A DNA stretch of 64,000 nucleotides from Hymenobacter siberiensis (GTDB lineage: Bacteria; Bacteroidota; Bacteroidia; Cytophagales; Hymenobacteraceae). Positions 45,224-53,190 of this stretch are shown here, piece by piece (positions within the stretch are counted from its first letter, which is position 1; each line of letters starts with the position of its first letter). The stretch spans positions 2,976,001 through 3,040,000 of the forward strand of contig NZ_JAHLZY020000001.1 in the NCBI RefSeq assembly GCF_018967865.2, written 5' to 3'. A model generated the notes under the pieces. That model did no database searches. It was not told where the DNA came from and worked only from the letters and a program-made list of their open reading frames with translations. The translations under genes and the position numbers were made by a program.

Positions 45224-45317
45224 CCGTCGCTCCGGTCGGACCGCCTGGGGCGGTCCGACCGGTTATTGTATGGGCGAAATCGTGCTCACTTCAACCGGTC
45301 GGACCGGAGCAACGACC
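45224..45317. repeat. Palindromic element C1 (family C, no A-type ends)
   Basis: The outer arms GCTCCGGTCGGACCG and CGGTCGGACCGGAGC enclose a second palindrome, GGTCGGACCGCC/GGCGGTCCGACC. The same core type occurs inside A5 and A6. It lies in the probable leader of the MATE gene. Confidence 0.75.
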
Positions 45318-45494
45318 CGCCGTTCGATAGCTGTCAAATAGTTCTGGGTAAGGACAAGCAAAGGTACGGGCCGCCCGCGCACAGGGCGGGTCAAATCACC
45401 ATCGCAGCCCGATACAAAGACGCCTACTCGCGGCTCGTTGATGAACGACACCGCCGGTACAGACCAAACAACAAGGAAACGAAAGGAGGTGCCG
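45318..45494. other. Intergenic region between aminotransferase and MATE genes
   Basis: No gene supported. A weak open frame across it has no family resemblance. It holds the minus-strand promoter box near 45359. Confidence 0.5.
45359..45366 (-). promoter_or_regulatory. -7 promoter box (TACCTTTG), probably for the MATE gene
   Basis: Exact TAnnTTTG match about 185 bases upstream of the MATE start. It would put element C1 in the 5' leader of the transcript. Confidence 0.45.
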
Positions 45495-46598
45495 TTACGC
45501 CCGTACCGTGACCTCAATAATGGCCAGCGACCGCCGCAAATCCTCCTCTGCCACGGCGTAGGACAGGCGCAGGAAGCCTGGCGCGCCGCAGGTGGCCCCG
45601 TCCACCACTTCTACTCCGGCGGCGGCCAGCCGCCGCACCAGCTGCGCGGAAGCTTCCGGCAACGGCAAACCGGGCGCGAGAAAGCGGGTGAAATCGGCAA
45701 AAACGTAGTAAGTGCCTTCGGGGGCCACCACGGCAGACGCACCGGGCAGGGCCGCGAGGCCAGCGAGCAGCAGCTGCCGCGTGGGCTGCAGCTGCGCGCA
45801 CAGCGCCGCACCAATGGCGTTGGCGTGCTGCGTGGCGGCCAGCGCGGCCTGCTGAGCAGTAACGGGCACCGCCACCCCGGTGCTAAACAGCCGCGCCGCC
45901 ACGGCCCGCGCCAGCTCGGGCGGGGCCACCAGGCAGCCCACGCCCCAGCCCGCCAGCGCCAGAGATTTCGAAAAGCCGCTCACCACCACATGCCGCTCGT
46001 GCGGGCTGGGCTGGGCCAGCAGCGTGGGCACCGGCTCGGGCCCGAAACTGATGCCTTCGTAAATTTCATCGCTGAGCACCCATAGGTTCGGGAATTCGGC
46101 CGCGACTGCCAGCAAAGCCGCCCACTCGCTCTGCGAATACACGCGGCCGGTGGGGTTGCCCGGATTGCTGAGGATGAGCAGCCGCGTGGCCGGCGTGAGA
46201 GCCGCCCGCAGCATTTCGGGAGTGAAGGCGTAGTTGTCGGCGGCGCTGAGCGGCAGCGGACGCAACGTGCCGCTGGCCCGCCGCACCAAGTCGTAGAAAC
46301 CGAACCAGTTGGGAGTGGGCAGCAGCACGTCGTCGTCGGGCCGCAGTATTTCGCTGAGCACGGCAAAAAGGCCGGTTTTGGCCCCGGCCGTTACCAGTAC
46401 CTGCTCGGCCGTAACGCTGGTAGCGCCGCGCTGGCGGTAGCGCTGGGCCAGGGCTTCGCGCAGCTCAGGCAGGCCAGCGGCGGGGCTCACGGACAGAGGC
46501 TGGTCGTGCTCCCGGGCATGGCGCAGGGCTTCATCGGCGGCGGCCAGAGCTACTTTGGGTACTGCAAAATTTCCGTAGCCGGACGCGAGGCTGAGCAT
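45495..46598 (-). CDS. PLP-dependent aminotransferase, class I/II
   Basis: 367 residues. Fold-type I enzyme with the PLP lysine in VVVSGFSKSLALAGWGVG. The substrate-binding block is LSNPGNPTGRVYSQSEW, and the aspartate/tyrosine pair is in WVLSDEIYEG. The C-terminal APEGTYYVFADFTRF and PGFLRLSYAVAEED blocks are as in aspartate/aromatic aminotransferases. It lies 68 bases after egtD on the same strand. It could be an ordinary transaminase, or could fill the EgtE-type C-S lyase step of ergothioneine synthesis. The sequence alone does not decide. Confidence 0.9.
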   Translation of the reverse strand: MLSLASGYGNFAVPKVALAAADEALRHAREHDQPLSVSPAAGLPELREALAQRYRQRGATSVTAEQVLVTAGAKTGLFAVLSEILRPDDDVLLPTPNWFGFYDLVRRASGTLRPLPLSAADNYAFTPEMLRAALTPATRLLILSNPGNPTGRVYSQSEWAALLAVAAEFPNLWVLSDEIYEGISFGPEPVPTLLAQPSPHERHVVVSGFSKSLALAGWGVGCLVAPPELARAVAARLFSTGVAVPVTAQQAALAATQHANAIGAALCAQLQPTRQLLLAGLAALPGASAVVAPEGTYYVFADFTRFLAPGLPLPEASAQLVRRLAAAGVEVVDGATCGAPGFLRLSYAVAEEDLRRSLAIIEVTVRA

Positions 46599-46611
46599 GG
46601 GATGAGTTGAT

Positions 46612-46666
46612 AGTTAAGGGTTAAGGTAGTTAACGAGCTGATTTTTCAAACCCTTGACTCCTAACT
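46612..46666. repeat. AACTC/GTTAAGG-type spacer repeat
   Basis: GTTGATAGTTAAGGGTTAAG and CAAACCCTTGACTCCTAACT pair partly. It belongs to the same loose class of TTAACTC-rich sequences as 58878-58980 and the in-gene insert at 48503. Confidence 0.5.
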
Positions 46667-47623
46667 CTATTGTATAGCCAGTACTACATCGGCAAAATCG
46701 GTGGCCGGGTCGGTGAAATATTCCACCACCCGCAGGCCGGCTTCGGCAGCCAGGGCTTCAATCTGGGGCAGGGTGAATTTGTAGGAATTCTCGGTATGTA
46801 TTACCTCCCAGGCCGCGAAATCGAAGGATTCTTCGAGGGTGGCTATGCGCACCTGCTGGGCGCGGGTGCTCACCAAAAAAGAGCGCACGGCCCCGTTCAA
46901 GGGGCTATAGTCGGTGTAGTGCTGCCAGTGGGCGAGGTCAAAGTCAGCCCCCAGCTCGCGGTTGAGGCGGGTGAGCAGGTTGAGGTTGAAAGCCGCCGTT
47001 ACGCCCTGCGAGTCGTCGTAGGCCGCCCGGATGCGGCGCGGGTCCTTCTGCAAATCGAAGCCGATGAGCAGGCGGTCGGCCGGGGCCAGGGGCGCGGCCA
47101 GCTGGCGCAGGAAATCGAGCCGCTCGGCCGGGCCGAAGTTGCCAATGTTCGAACCCAGAAACAGCACCGCCTTGCTGCCCGGCCGGGTGGGTAGCTCGGT
47201 GAGCGCCGTGGCGTAATCAGCCACCACTGGAACCACCTGCAAGTCAGGCAATTCCTTCTTTAGCGCGGCTACCAGTCCCGTCATGGCTCCCGCCGAAATA
47301 TCCACCGGGGCGTAGGTAAACGGGCTGTCGGCGGCCAGCAGCTCGCGCAGCAGCAGCTTGGTTTTGGCCCCGTCGCCGGCGCCCAGCTCCACCAGCGCAA
47401 ACTCGCCGCCGTCCGCCGGGCTCAGGGCCACCGCGATGGCCGCACCGTGTTCCCGAAAGATGGCAAACTCGGCCCGCGTAGGGTAATACTCCGGCAAATC
47501 CATGATTTGCTGAAACAGGCGACTGCCCGCGTCGTCGTAGAAATACATCGACGACAATGCTTTGGGCTCGCGGCGCAAGCCTTCGGCTATATGCTGCGCC
47601 AGCTCGGTCAATACATTTACCAT
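46667..47623 (-). CDS. egtD: L-histidine N-alpha-methyltransferase (EgtD)
   Basis: 318 residues. Trimethylates histidine to hercynine, the first step of ergothioneine synthesis. The SAM fold shows ALVELGAGDGAKTKLLLREL, and AVLFLGSNIGNFGP is a family signature. The histidine-binding region includes FDLQKDPRRIRAAYDDSQGV, YTDYSPLNGAVRSFLVS and IHTENSYKFTLPQIEALA. It starts 124 bases after egtB, with its own promoter box at 47649-47656. Confidence 0.95.
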   Translation of the reverse strand: MVNVLTELAQHIAEGLRREPKALSSMYFYDDAGSRLFQQIMDLPEYYPTRAEFAIFREHGAAIAVALSPADGGEFALVELGAGDGAKTKLLLRELLAADSPFTYAPVDISAGAMTGLVAALKKELPDLQVVPVVADYATALTELPTRPGSKAVLFLGSNIGNFGPAERLDFLRQLAAPLAPADRLLIGFDLQKDPRRIRAAYDDSQGVTAAFNLNLLTRLNRELGADFDLAHWQHYTDYSPLNGAVRSFLVSTRAQQVRIATLEESFDFAAWEVIHTENSYKFTLPQIEALAAEAGLRVVEYFTDPATDFADVVLAIQ

Positions 47624-47648
47624 TAATCAATTAGCATTTATCAACCGC

Positions 47649-47656
47649 CAAATTTA
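47649..47656 (-). promoter_or_regulatory. -7 promoter box of egtD (TAAATTTG)
   Basis: Exact TAnnTTTG match 25 bases upstream of the egtD start. An imperfect inverted repeat (ATTAGCATTTATCA and its relative near 47735-47755) brackets this spacer. Confidence 0.55.
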
Positions 47657-47746
47657 CGCGCCGGCCCACTTGCGTGTGCGGCCAGGGCCAGAGAAGCAGC
47701 GGCGGTATGGGTTTAAAAAGAAGAAAGAGCTATTAAATGATAAATG

Positions 47747-49060
47747 TTAATTAGTGGCTGGCTCGACCGACCGCGCCAGGCGGATGCCCGTGAACTGCCA
47801 GCGCTTGTCGGCGTGAAAAAAATTGCGATAGCTCACCCGAATATGGTTTTCGGGCGTGGCGCAGGAGCCGCCGCGCAGCACCAGCTGGTTCACCATAAAC
47901 TTGCCGTTGTATTCGCCCAGCGCCCCGGCGGCGCGGGCGTAGCCAGGGTAGGCATGGTAGGCCGAGTAGGTCCATTCCCAGCAGTCGCCCAGCAGCTGGT
48001 GGCATTGGGTGGGGTCGGCATCGGCGGGCAAAGGCTGCGGGTCGAAGAGGTTGCTTTCGAGCCAGGTGCCGGCGCTGGTGGTGGCCCCGAAATGGCGGGC
48101 GGCGGTTTCCCATTCGGCCTCGGTGGGCAGGCGTGCCCCGGCCCAGTTGGCGTAGGCATCGGCCTCGTAAAAGCTGATGTGGGTGACCGGGGCCTCGGGC
48201 AGCACCGCCTGCAGGCCGTGGTGCGTGAAGCGGTGCCAGCCATCGGCGTGCCGCACCCAGTAGAGCGGCGCTTCCCAGCCCTCGGCCTGCGCCAGGTCCC
48301 AGCCCTCGCCCATCCAGTAGCGGAAATCGCGGTAGCCGTCGGCTTCGATGAAGGCCAGGAAGTCGGCGTTGGTCACCAGGCGGTTTTGCAGCTCGAAGGG
48401 GGCCAGCAGCACATCGTGCGCCGCCAGCTCGTTATCGAAGCAAAAGCCGCTTTCCTGAAAGCCTACCCGGTGCACGCCGCCGGGCACGGGCAGCCAGGAC
48501 GCTTCTTTTAACTCTGCACTCTTAACTCTTAATTCCCCTCCAAGGTAGGCCGGGGCCAATGGGCTGGTGCTGAGGATATATTTAATGTCGGTGGCCAGCA
48601 GCTCCTGGTGCTGCTGCTCGTGCTGGAGGCCCAGCTCCAGCAGCTCAAAAAATACCGGGGGCAGGTCGCGCCGCTCGGTCAGGAGCCGGGCCAGCGCGGC
48701 ATCGACGTAGGCACGGTAAGCCAGCACATCGGCCAGGGCCGGGCGCGAGAGCGTGCCCCGGTCGGCCCGGTTCACCCTGGAGCCAAGCGAGTTGTAGTAG
48801 GAATTGAACAAGTATGCGTATTCCGCATGGAATAGCTCGTAGCCGGGCGCGTATTCCTTCAGCAGGAAGGTTTCCCAAAACCAAGTGGTGTGGGCCAGGT
48901 GCCATTTGGGCGGGCTCACATCGAGCATGGGCTGCACCACGGTGTCTTCGGGCAGCAGCGGCGCGCACAGGGCCTGGCTTTGGGCGCGCACGGCACGATA
49001 CCGGGCCAGCCAGGACGGAGCCACGCGGGAAGTAGGTGGTGAAACGAAGGCGTGAGTCAT
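47747..49060 (-). CDS. egtB: Ergothioneine sulfoxide synthase (EgtB)
   Basis: 437 residues. Iron enzyme joining a thiol to hercynine. The N-terminal DinB-like domain has iron ligands His54 (PKWHLAHTTWFWETF) and His147/His151 in QHEQQHQELL. The C-terminal FGE-sulfatase domain shows HRVGFQESGFCFDNEL, GARLPTEAEWETAARHFGAT, GDCWEWTYSAYHAYPGY and LRGGSCATPENHIRVSYRNF. An odd stretch at residues 176-186 (ELRVKSAELKE) in the interdomain linker is read from an intergenic-type repeat. No egtC is nearby, so the thiol donor is probably cysteine, as in other EgtB-only systems. Confidence 0.93.
   Translation of the reverse strand: MTHAFVSPPTSRVAPSWLARYRAVRAQSQALCAPLLPEDTVVQPMLDVSPPKWHLAHTTWFWETFLLKEYAPGYELFHAEYAYLFNSYYNSLGSRVNRADRGTLSRPALADVLAYRAYVDAALARLLTERRDLPPVFFELLELGLQHEQQHQELLATDIKYILSTSPLAPAYLGGELRVKSAELKEASWLPVPGGVHRVGFQESGFCFDNELAAHDVLLAPFELQNRLVTNADFLAFIEADGYRDFRYWMGEGWDLAQAEGWEAPLYWVRHADGWHRFTHHGLQAVLPEAPVTHISFYEADAYANWAGARLPTEAEWETAARHFGATTSAGTWLESNLFDPQPLPADADPTQCHQLLGDCWEWTYSAYHAYPGYARAAGALGEYNGKFMVNQLVLRGGSCATPENHIRVSYRNFFHADKRWQFTGIRLARSVEPATN
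48503..48535. repeat. TTAACTC-type repeat inside egtB
   Basis: Read on the plus strand as TTTTAACTCTGCACTCTTAA followed by CTCTTAATTC. It resembles the TTAACTC repeats of intergenic regions (46612, 58929) but lies in frame in the EgtB linker and adds about 11 residues. Confidence 0.5.
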
Positions 49061-49337
49061 AACAAAAAGAGCCGTGTAAGTAGTCGGGCCTGCACCACTA
49101 ACCGGATTAGCAGTACCGAGGTTGTACAGGGACTTACGAAATCCCGGGGTCGGTTAGCTCATTTTTGAAAGAACTAAACACGTAGCAAGAGCGAAAAATA
49201 CGTAGAAGCTTATCGGTAAAAAGTGGTATTTACACCTATTTTCAGCATGAAAACCAACCATTGCCTATAAGATTAGTAGGTAATATTGGCCATGCATGCT
49301 ACCATTGCTACATACAAAATCATCTTTCCTTATTCAC
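49061..49337. other. AT-richer divergent intergenic region
   Basis: Lies between egtB and the KGG-protein gene. No gene, no long palindrome and no exact TAnnTTTG box was seen. It must hold the promoters of both divergent genes. Confidence 0.5.
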
Positions 49338-49601
49338 ATGAAAACTACCGCTCTAACCGCCGAGGTAGCTGTTGCCCCAAACCCCAAGAGCAACACCCGC
49401 CCTGCTAATCGCGTGGGCACTAAAAGCCGCCGCGGCTTTGCTGCCATGAGCCCCGAAACCCAGCGCCGCATTGCCAGCGAAGGCGGCAAAGCGTCGCACG
49501 CCAGCGGCCGGGGCCACCGCTTTTCGGCCGATGAGGCCCGCGATGCCGGCCGCAAGGGTGGCCTTGTAAGCCGCCGGGGCAAAAGCGCGCAGGCTGACTA
49601 A
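49338..49601 (+). CDS. KGG-motif stress protein (YciG-like)
   Basis: 87 residues from the ATG at 49338. Residues ~30-85 carry the stress-induced KGG repeats: RRGFAAMSPETQRRIASEGG, then KASHASGRGHRFSADEARDA and GRKGGLVSRRG. The N-terminal ~30 residues are disordered. The family is induced by stress in enterobacteria and is widespread, with no known activity. Followed by menC, whose start lies 50 bases after this stop. Confidence 0.85.
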   Translation: MKTTALTAEVAVAPNPKSNTRPANRVGTKSRRGFAAMSPETQRRIASEGGKASHASGRGHRFSADEARDAGRKGGLVSRRGKSAQAD

Positions 49602-49650
49602 TCAGCACTGCCACAACCCACCGATGAAGCGTGGCGCGCATCTTTGCGCC

Positions 49651-50721
49651 ATGCTTCATCTCCGCTTTTCGCAGCGCGCGCTGCGCTTTAGTTTTTCAGC
49701 CCGCACTTCGCGGGGTACCCTAGCCGAACACATGGCCTGGTACCTGCACCTCACCGATTATGCCCAGCCGGGCGTAGAAGGCCTTGGCGAAGCGGCTCCC
49801 CTAGCCGGGCTCAGCCCCGATTACGGCCCTGGCTTCGCCACCTCCATCACCGATTTATGCCACCGCTTCAATGCCGGGGCATTGGCTGCTTTCACGGCGG
49901 CCGATGCTCCGGCTTTTGTTGGTTCGGGGCTGCCGGCGCTCACATTCGCGCTCGAAACTGCCGCGCTCGACCTGGCTCGGGGCGGTCGGCACCAGCTCTA
50001 TTCCAATGCTTTCAGCCGGGGCGAGGCGGCGCTGCCCATCAATGGCCTGGTATGGATGGGCGACGCGGCCTTCATGCGGGAGCAAATTCAACAGAAGCTG
50101 GCGGCGGGCTACTCCTGCCTGAAACTAAAAATCGGGGGCCTGGACTTTGCCACCGAGCTGGGCCTGCTGGCCGAAATAAGGGCTGTGGCGCCGCCCGAGC
50201 GCCTCACGCTGCGCGTGGATGCCAACGGGGCTTTCGCGCCGGCCGAGGCACTGGGCAAGCTGACCCAGCTGGCGGCCTTCCACCTGCATTCCATCGAGCA
50301 GCCCATTGCGGCGGGGCAACCGGCCGAGCTGGCCGCGCTGTGCCGCGTCTCCCCCATTGCCATTGCCCTCGATGAGGAGCTGATTGGCATGACCGACCCC
50401 GCGCAGCAAGCGGCGCTGCTCGATGCCGTTCGGCCCGCCTACATTGTGCTCAAGCCCACGCTGCTGGGCGGCCACGCCGCCACCCGCCACTGGATTGCAC
50501 TGGCCGAGGCACGCGGCATCGGCTGGTGGATTACTTCGGCCCTGGAATCCAACGTGGGCCTGAACGCCGTGGCCCAGCTCACGGGCGAGTACGACGTGCG
50601 GGGTTTCGCTCAGGGCCTGGGCACTGGCCAGCTCTATCACAACAACTTAGCTGCGCCGCTGCACATCAGCAACGGGATGCTGCGCTACGCTCCCACTGAG
50701 GCCTGGGAAGCGCCCGAATAG
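49651..50721 (+). CDS. menC: o-Succinylbenzoate synthase (enolase superfamily)
   Basis: 356 residues from the ATG at 49651. An earlier in-frame ATG at 49624 would lie before the promoter-like CATCTTTG, so the later start is chosen. The catalytic lysines are in CLKLKIGG and VLKPTLLGG. The metal ligands are in LRVDANGAF (Asp), HSIEQPI (Glu) and IALDEEL (Asp). It makes o-succinylbenzoate for menaquinone. A related dipeptide epimerase is the main alternative, but the ITSALESNVGLNAVAQL end favours MenC. Confidence 0.88.
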   Translation: MLHLRFSQRALRFSFSARTSRGTLAEHMAWYLHLTDYAQPGVEGLGEAAPLAGLSPDYGPGFATSITDLCHRFNAGALAAFTAADAPAFVGSGLPALTFALETAALDLARGGRHQLYSNAFSRGEAALPINGLVWMGDAAFMREQIQQKLAAGYSCLKLKIGGLDFATELGLLAEIRAVAPPERLTLRVDANGAFAPAEALGKLTQLAAFHLHSIEQPIAAGQPAELAALCRVSPIAIALDEELIGMTDPAQQAALLDAVRPAYIVLKPTLLGGHAATRHWIALAEARGIGWWITSALESNVGLNAVAQLTGEYDVRGFAQGLGTGQLYHNNLAAPLHISNGMLRYAPTEAWEAPE

Positions 50722-50807
50722 ACGCAAGCGAGGCGGCGACGCCCCGGCCCCGGTCTATTGAAGTTGCTGGTTTCTCGTTGCTGATTGCTGATTGCTGATT
50801 TGCAATT

Positions 50808-50901
50808 GAAGCTGTTTAGAAAATCGGGTTGCGCCGGTCCGACCGCCTAAGGACGGTCGGACCGGCGCAACCCGATTTTAGGCTGACTTTCTATCAGCTT
50901 C
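50808..50901. repeat. Palindromic element A5 (A-type ends, C-type core)
   Basis: GAAGCTGTTTAGAAAATCGG at the left and GACTTTCTATCAGCTTC at the right surround a perfect C core (GGTTGCGCCGGTCCGACCGC and its complement). The left end is the same as in B-core A elements; the right end mirrors the left. It is preceded by GCTGATT tandem copies at ~50780-50800. Confidence 0.83.
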
Positions 50902-51153
50902 ATCGTTAACTAACCAGCAATGAGAAATAAAAACTTCTGCTTTAGAAGCACGGTTTCCGCATCAAAAATTACCGACTGCTTTTAACCGGTTTGGGGCAGA
51001 AATCAATAACGGATGGTGTATAGGTAGATTTTATGCCAGGTTGCTGGTTGGTTCTCGTCCTAAAAAACGGCTCAACAGCATTCAACCAGAAACCAGCGAC
51101 GAGAAACCCGCAACAAAAACACCAGCCGCAGCAGGCACTGCATGACAGCTGTT
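50902..51153. other. Gene-free spacer between two A elements
   Basis: No gene supported. Mixed composition with scattered CCAGCAA/AACCAGC-like words and no promoter box. Together with A5 and A4 it makes a ~630-base gap between menC and the protease gene. Confidence 0.5.
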
Positions 51154-51298
51154 GAAGGTGTTTAGAAAGTCCCCGAACGGTCATGCAGCGCGCAGCGAAG
51201 CATCTTGCTCGCATCGTCAGGCCCGTTCAACGATGCGAGCAGGATGCTGCGCTCTGCATGACCGTTTGAGGACCTTTTGTGACTTTCTAAACAACTCC
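51154..51298. repeat. Palindromic element A4 (family A, full B-type core)
   Basis: 145 bp in the same orientation as A1. The core GGTCATGCAGCGCGCAGCGA...GCTCTGCATGACC shares its unusual loop words (CATCGTCAGGCCCGTTCAACGATG) with A2, so A2 and A4 are recent relatives. Confidence 0.88.
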
Positions 51299-51349
51299 AA
51301 TAGCTTGTCTTTTCGCTTTATTTGCCCGTCTGCTTGAGTCATCCCGATT

Positions 51350-52615
51350 ATGCGTAGCCCGCACTTGGTGTATTTGCTGGTTGCCTGGACCCTTTGCCGG
51401 GGGCTGAGTGCGCCCGTTTTCGCTCAGCCAGCGCTGCCGCCCGGCCCCTTCGCTTTCATCCGCCCCAACACCCACCAGACCACGCTCAACTTCGAGGTGC
51501 AGCGCAACTTACTGGTGGTAAAGCTGCGCCTGAACGGGGCTGGGCCCTTCAATTTTCTGCTCGATTCCGGCGTGGGCACGTCCATTATCACCTCGCCGCA
51601 GCTAGCCGACTCACTGCACCTGCGCCGGGGGCAATATTTCCGGGTGGTGGGCATGGGCGGCGCCGATACCGGCCTGCTCGCCTACCAAACCGACAGCGTG
51701 CGCGTGGAGGTGCCGGGCGCGGTGGCCCGGCACATGAGCTGGCTGGTGATGTCGGACGATGTACTCAACCTGTCGGGCTACGTGGGGTTGCCCATCAGCG
51801 GCATTCTGGGCTCTGAGCTGTTTCGCAGCTTCGTGGTCACCATTCATTCGGACCTGTCTTTCCTGGAGCTTACCGACCCGGCCACCTACCGCACGCCGCG
51901 CGGCAAGCGCTGGTCGAGCCTGCCGCTCTCGCTGGAAAATAACAAGGCCTACGTCACCGTGCCCGTGCAGCTCAACGACTCGCTCACGATGCCGCTCAAG
52001 CTGGTGCTCGATACCGGAGCCAGCCACGCCCTGTCGCTGGAGCTGGACTCGGACCCGCGCATGGCGGCCCCCGCCCGCCGCCTGCCGGCCGAGCTGGGCC
52101 GGGGGCTGTCGGGCACCGTGCGGGGCTTTCTGGGGCGGGTGCCCATCCTGCACCTGGGCCGCTACACCATGCGCTCGGTGCTCACCTCCTTCCCCGATGC
52201 CAGCGATGTGCACCGACGCATCGACGTGCCCCGCAATGGCAACGTGGGCTACGAGCTACTGAAACGGTTTTCCCTCGTCATCGACTATCCGCACCGCCGG
52301 CTGCTGCTTCGCCCCAACACCAAATTTCGGGAGCCGTTCGAGCACGATATGTCCGGCATCGACCTGCTGGCTACCGGCGAGAGCTACCACCGGTTTCTGA
52401 TACTGCGGGTAGTACCCGACTCACCGGCCGCCATTGCCGGCGTCGAGGCCGATGAAGAATTGCTCAGTATCAACTTCCTACCAGTGAATACTTTTTCACT
52501 GACGCAGCTCGACCGCATGCTGCATTCCGAAGACGGCCGCGTGCTCCTGCTCGTGCTGCGCCGGCCCGACGGCAACCTCCACACTACCACCCTGCGCCTC
52601 AAACGCCAAATCTGA
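51350..52615 (+). CDS. Secreted retropepsin-like aspartic protease with a PDZ domain
   Basis: 421 residues with a signal peptide ending PVFAQ. Two aspartyl motifs are Asp72 (NFLLDSGVGTSII) and Asp221 (KLVLDTGASHALS), so both lobes of a pseudo-dimeric protease sit in one chain. A C-terminal PDZ-like domain starts near residue 335 (HRFLILRVVPDSPAAIAGVE, then LLSINFLPVNTF). Family members are periplasmic. The substrate is unknown. Monocistronic. Confidence 0.87.
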   Translation: MRSPHLVYLLVAWTLCRGLSAPVFAQPALPPGPFAFIRPNTHQTTLNFEVQRNLLVVKLRLNGAGPFNFLLDSGVGTSIITSPQLADSLHLRRGQYFRVVGMGGADTGLLAYQTDSVRVEVPGAVARHMSWLVMSDDVLNLSGYVGLPISGILGSELFRSFVVTIHSDLSFLELTDPATYRTPRGKRWSSLPLSLENNKAYVTVPVQLNDSLTMPLKLVLDTGASHALSLELDSDPRMAAPARRLPAELGRGLSGTVRGFLGRVPILHLGRYTMRSVLTSFPDASDVHRRIDVPRNGNVGYELLKRFSLVIDYPHRRLLLRPNTKFREPFEHDMSGIDLLATGESYHRFLILRVVPDSPAAIAGVEADEELLSINFLPVNTFSLTQLDRMLHSEDGRVLLLVLRRPDGNLHTTTLRLKRQI

Positions 52616-52676
52616 CGCCCCGGCTTGCGGGCCGGCGGGCTACCTTCGTGCCTCCATTCTCCCCTTATTTCTCATT

Positions 52677-53054
52677 ATGACAGCTCGACTTTTAATTCAG
52701 CTGGCCGCCCTGTTCGGCGGTCTGGGCGTGGCCATCGGGGCCTTCGGAGCGCACGCCCTGCACGATATGCTGGTGAAGGCCGGCCGCGCCGATACCTTCG
52801 AAACCGCCGTGCGCTACCAGTTCTACCACGCCCTGGCGGCCCTGGCCATTGGGGTGCTCTGGGCCACCCGCCCCGAGCTGCGCAGCCTGGGCACCACGGG
52901 CGCGCTCTGGCTGGGCGGCATCGTGGTATTCAGCGGCTCGCTCTATGCCCTGTGCTTCACGGGCGTAACCAAGCTGGGCGCGGTGGCCCCCATTGGCGGG
53001 CTGCTGTTCCTGGCCGGCTGGGTGAGCCTGGCGCTGGCCGTGCGCGAGCTGTAG
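52677..53054 (+). CDS. DUF423 membrane protein (YgdD-like)
   Basis: 125 residues with four membrane helices. The family signature GGLGVAIGAFGAHALHDML is at the N-terminus, followed by FETAVRYQFYHALAALAIG. The last helices read GGIVVFSGSLYALCFTG and GGLLFLAGWVSLALAV. Inner-membrane protein without known function. An imperfect promoter box (TACCTTCG) lies ~30 bases upstream, and a terminator follows. Confidence 0.92.
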   Translation: MTARLLIQLAALFGGLGVAIGAFGAHALHDMLVKAGRADTFETAVRYQFYHALAALAIGVLWATRPELRSLGTTGALWLGGIVVFSGSLYALCFTGVTKLGAVAPIGGLLFLAGWVSLALAVREL

Positions 53055-53125
53055 GTTTGAAGCCGGGCGGTGCGACGACCGAAAAATCGTCGTACCACTC
53101 CGCTTTAAATAATTTGTCAGGAAGC

Positions 53126-53161
53126 AGAAAAGGCCGTCTGCTTGCGCAGACGGCCTTTTCT
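53126..53161. terminator. Bidirectional Rho-independent terminator
   Basis: Stem AGAAAAGGCCGTCTG/CAGACGGCCTTTTCT between the convergent DUF423 and DUF1573 genes. Confidence 0.9.
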
Positions 53162-53190
53162 AGTATAGGTTTTCAGTCGTTACCGAAAGC

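Noticed and set aside
45263..45517. An 84-codon minus-strand frame in the MATE upstream region
   Set aside because: Crosses element C1 and has no domain; the promoter box there serves the MATE gene better.
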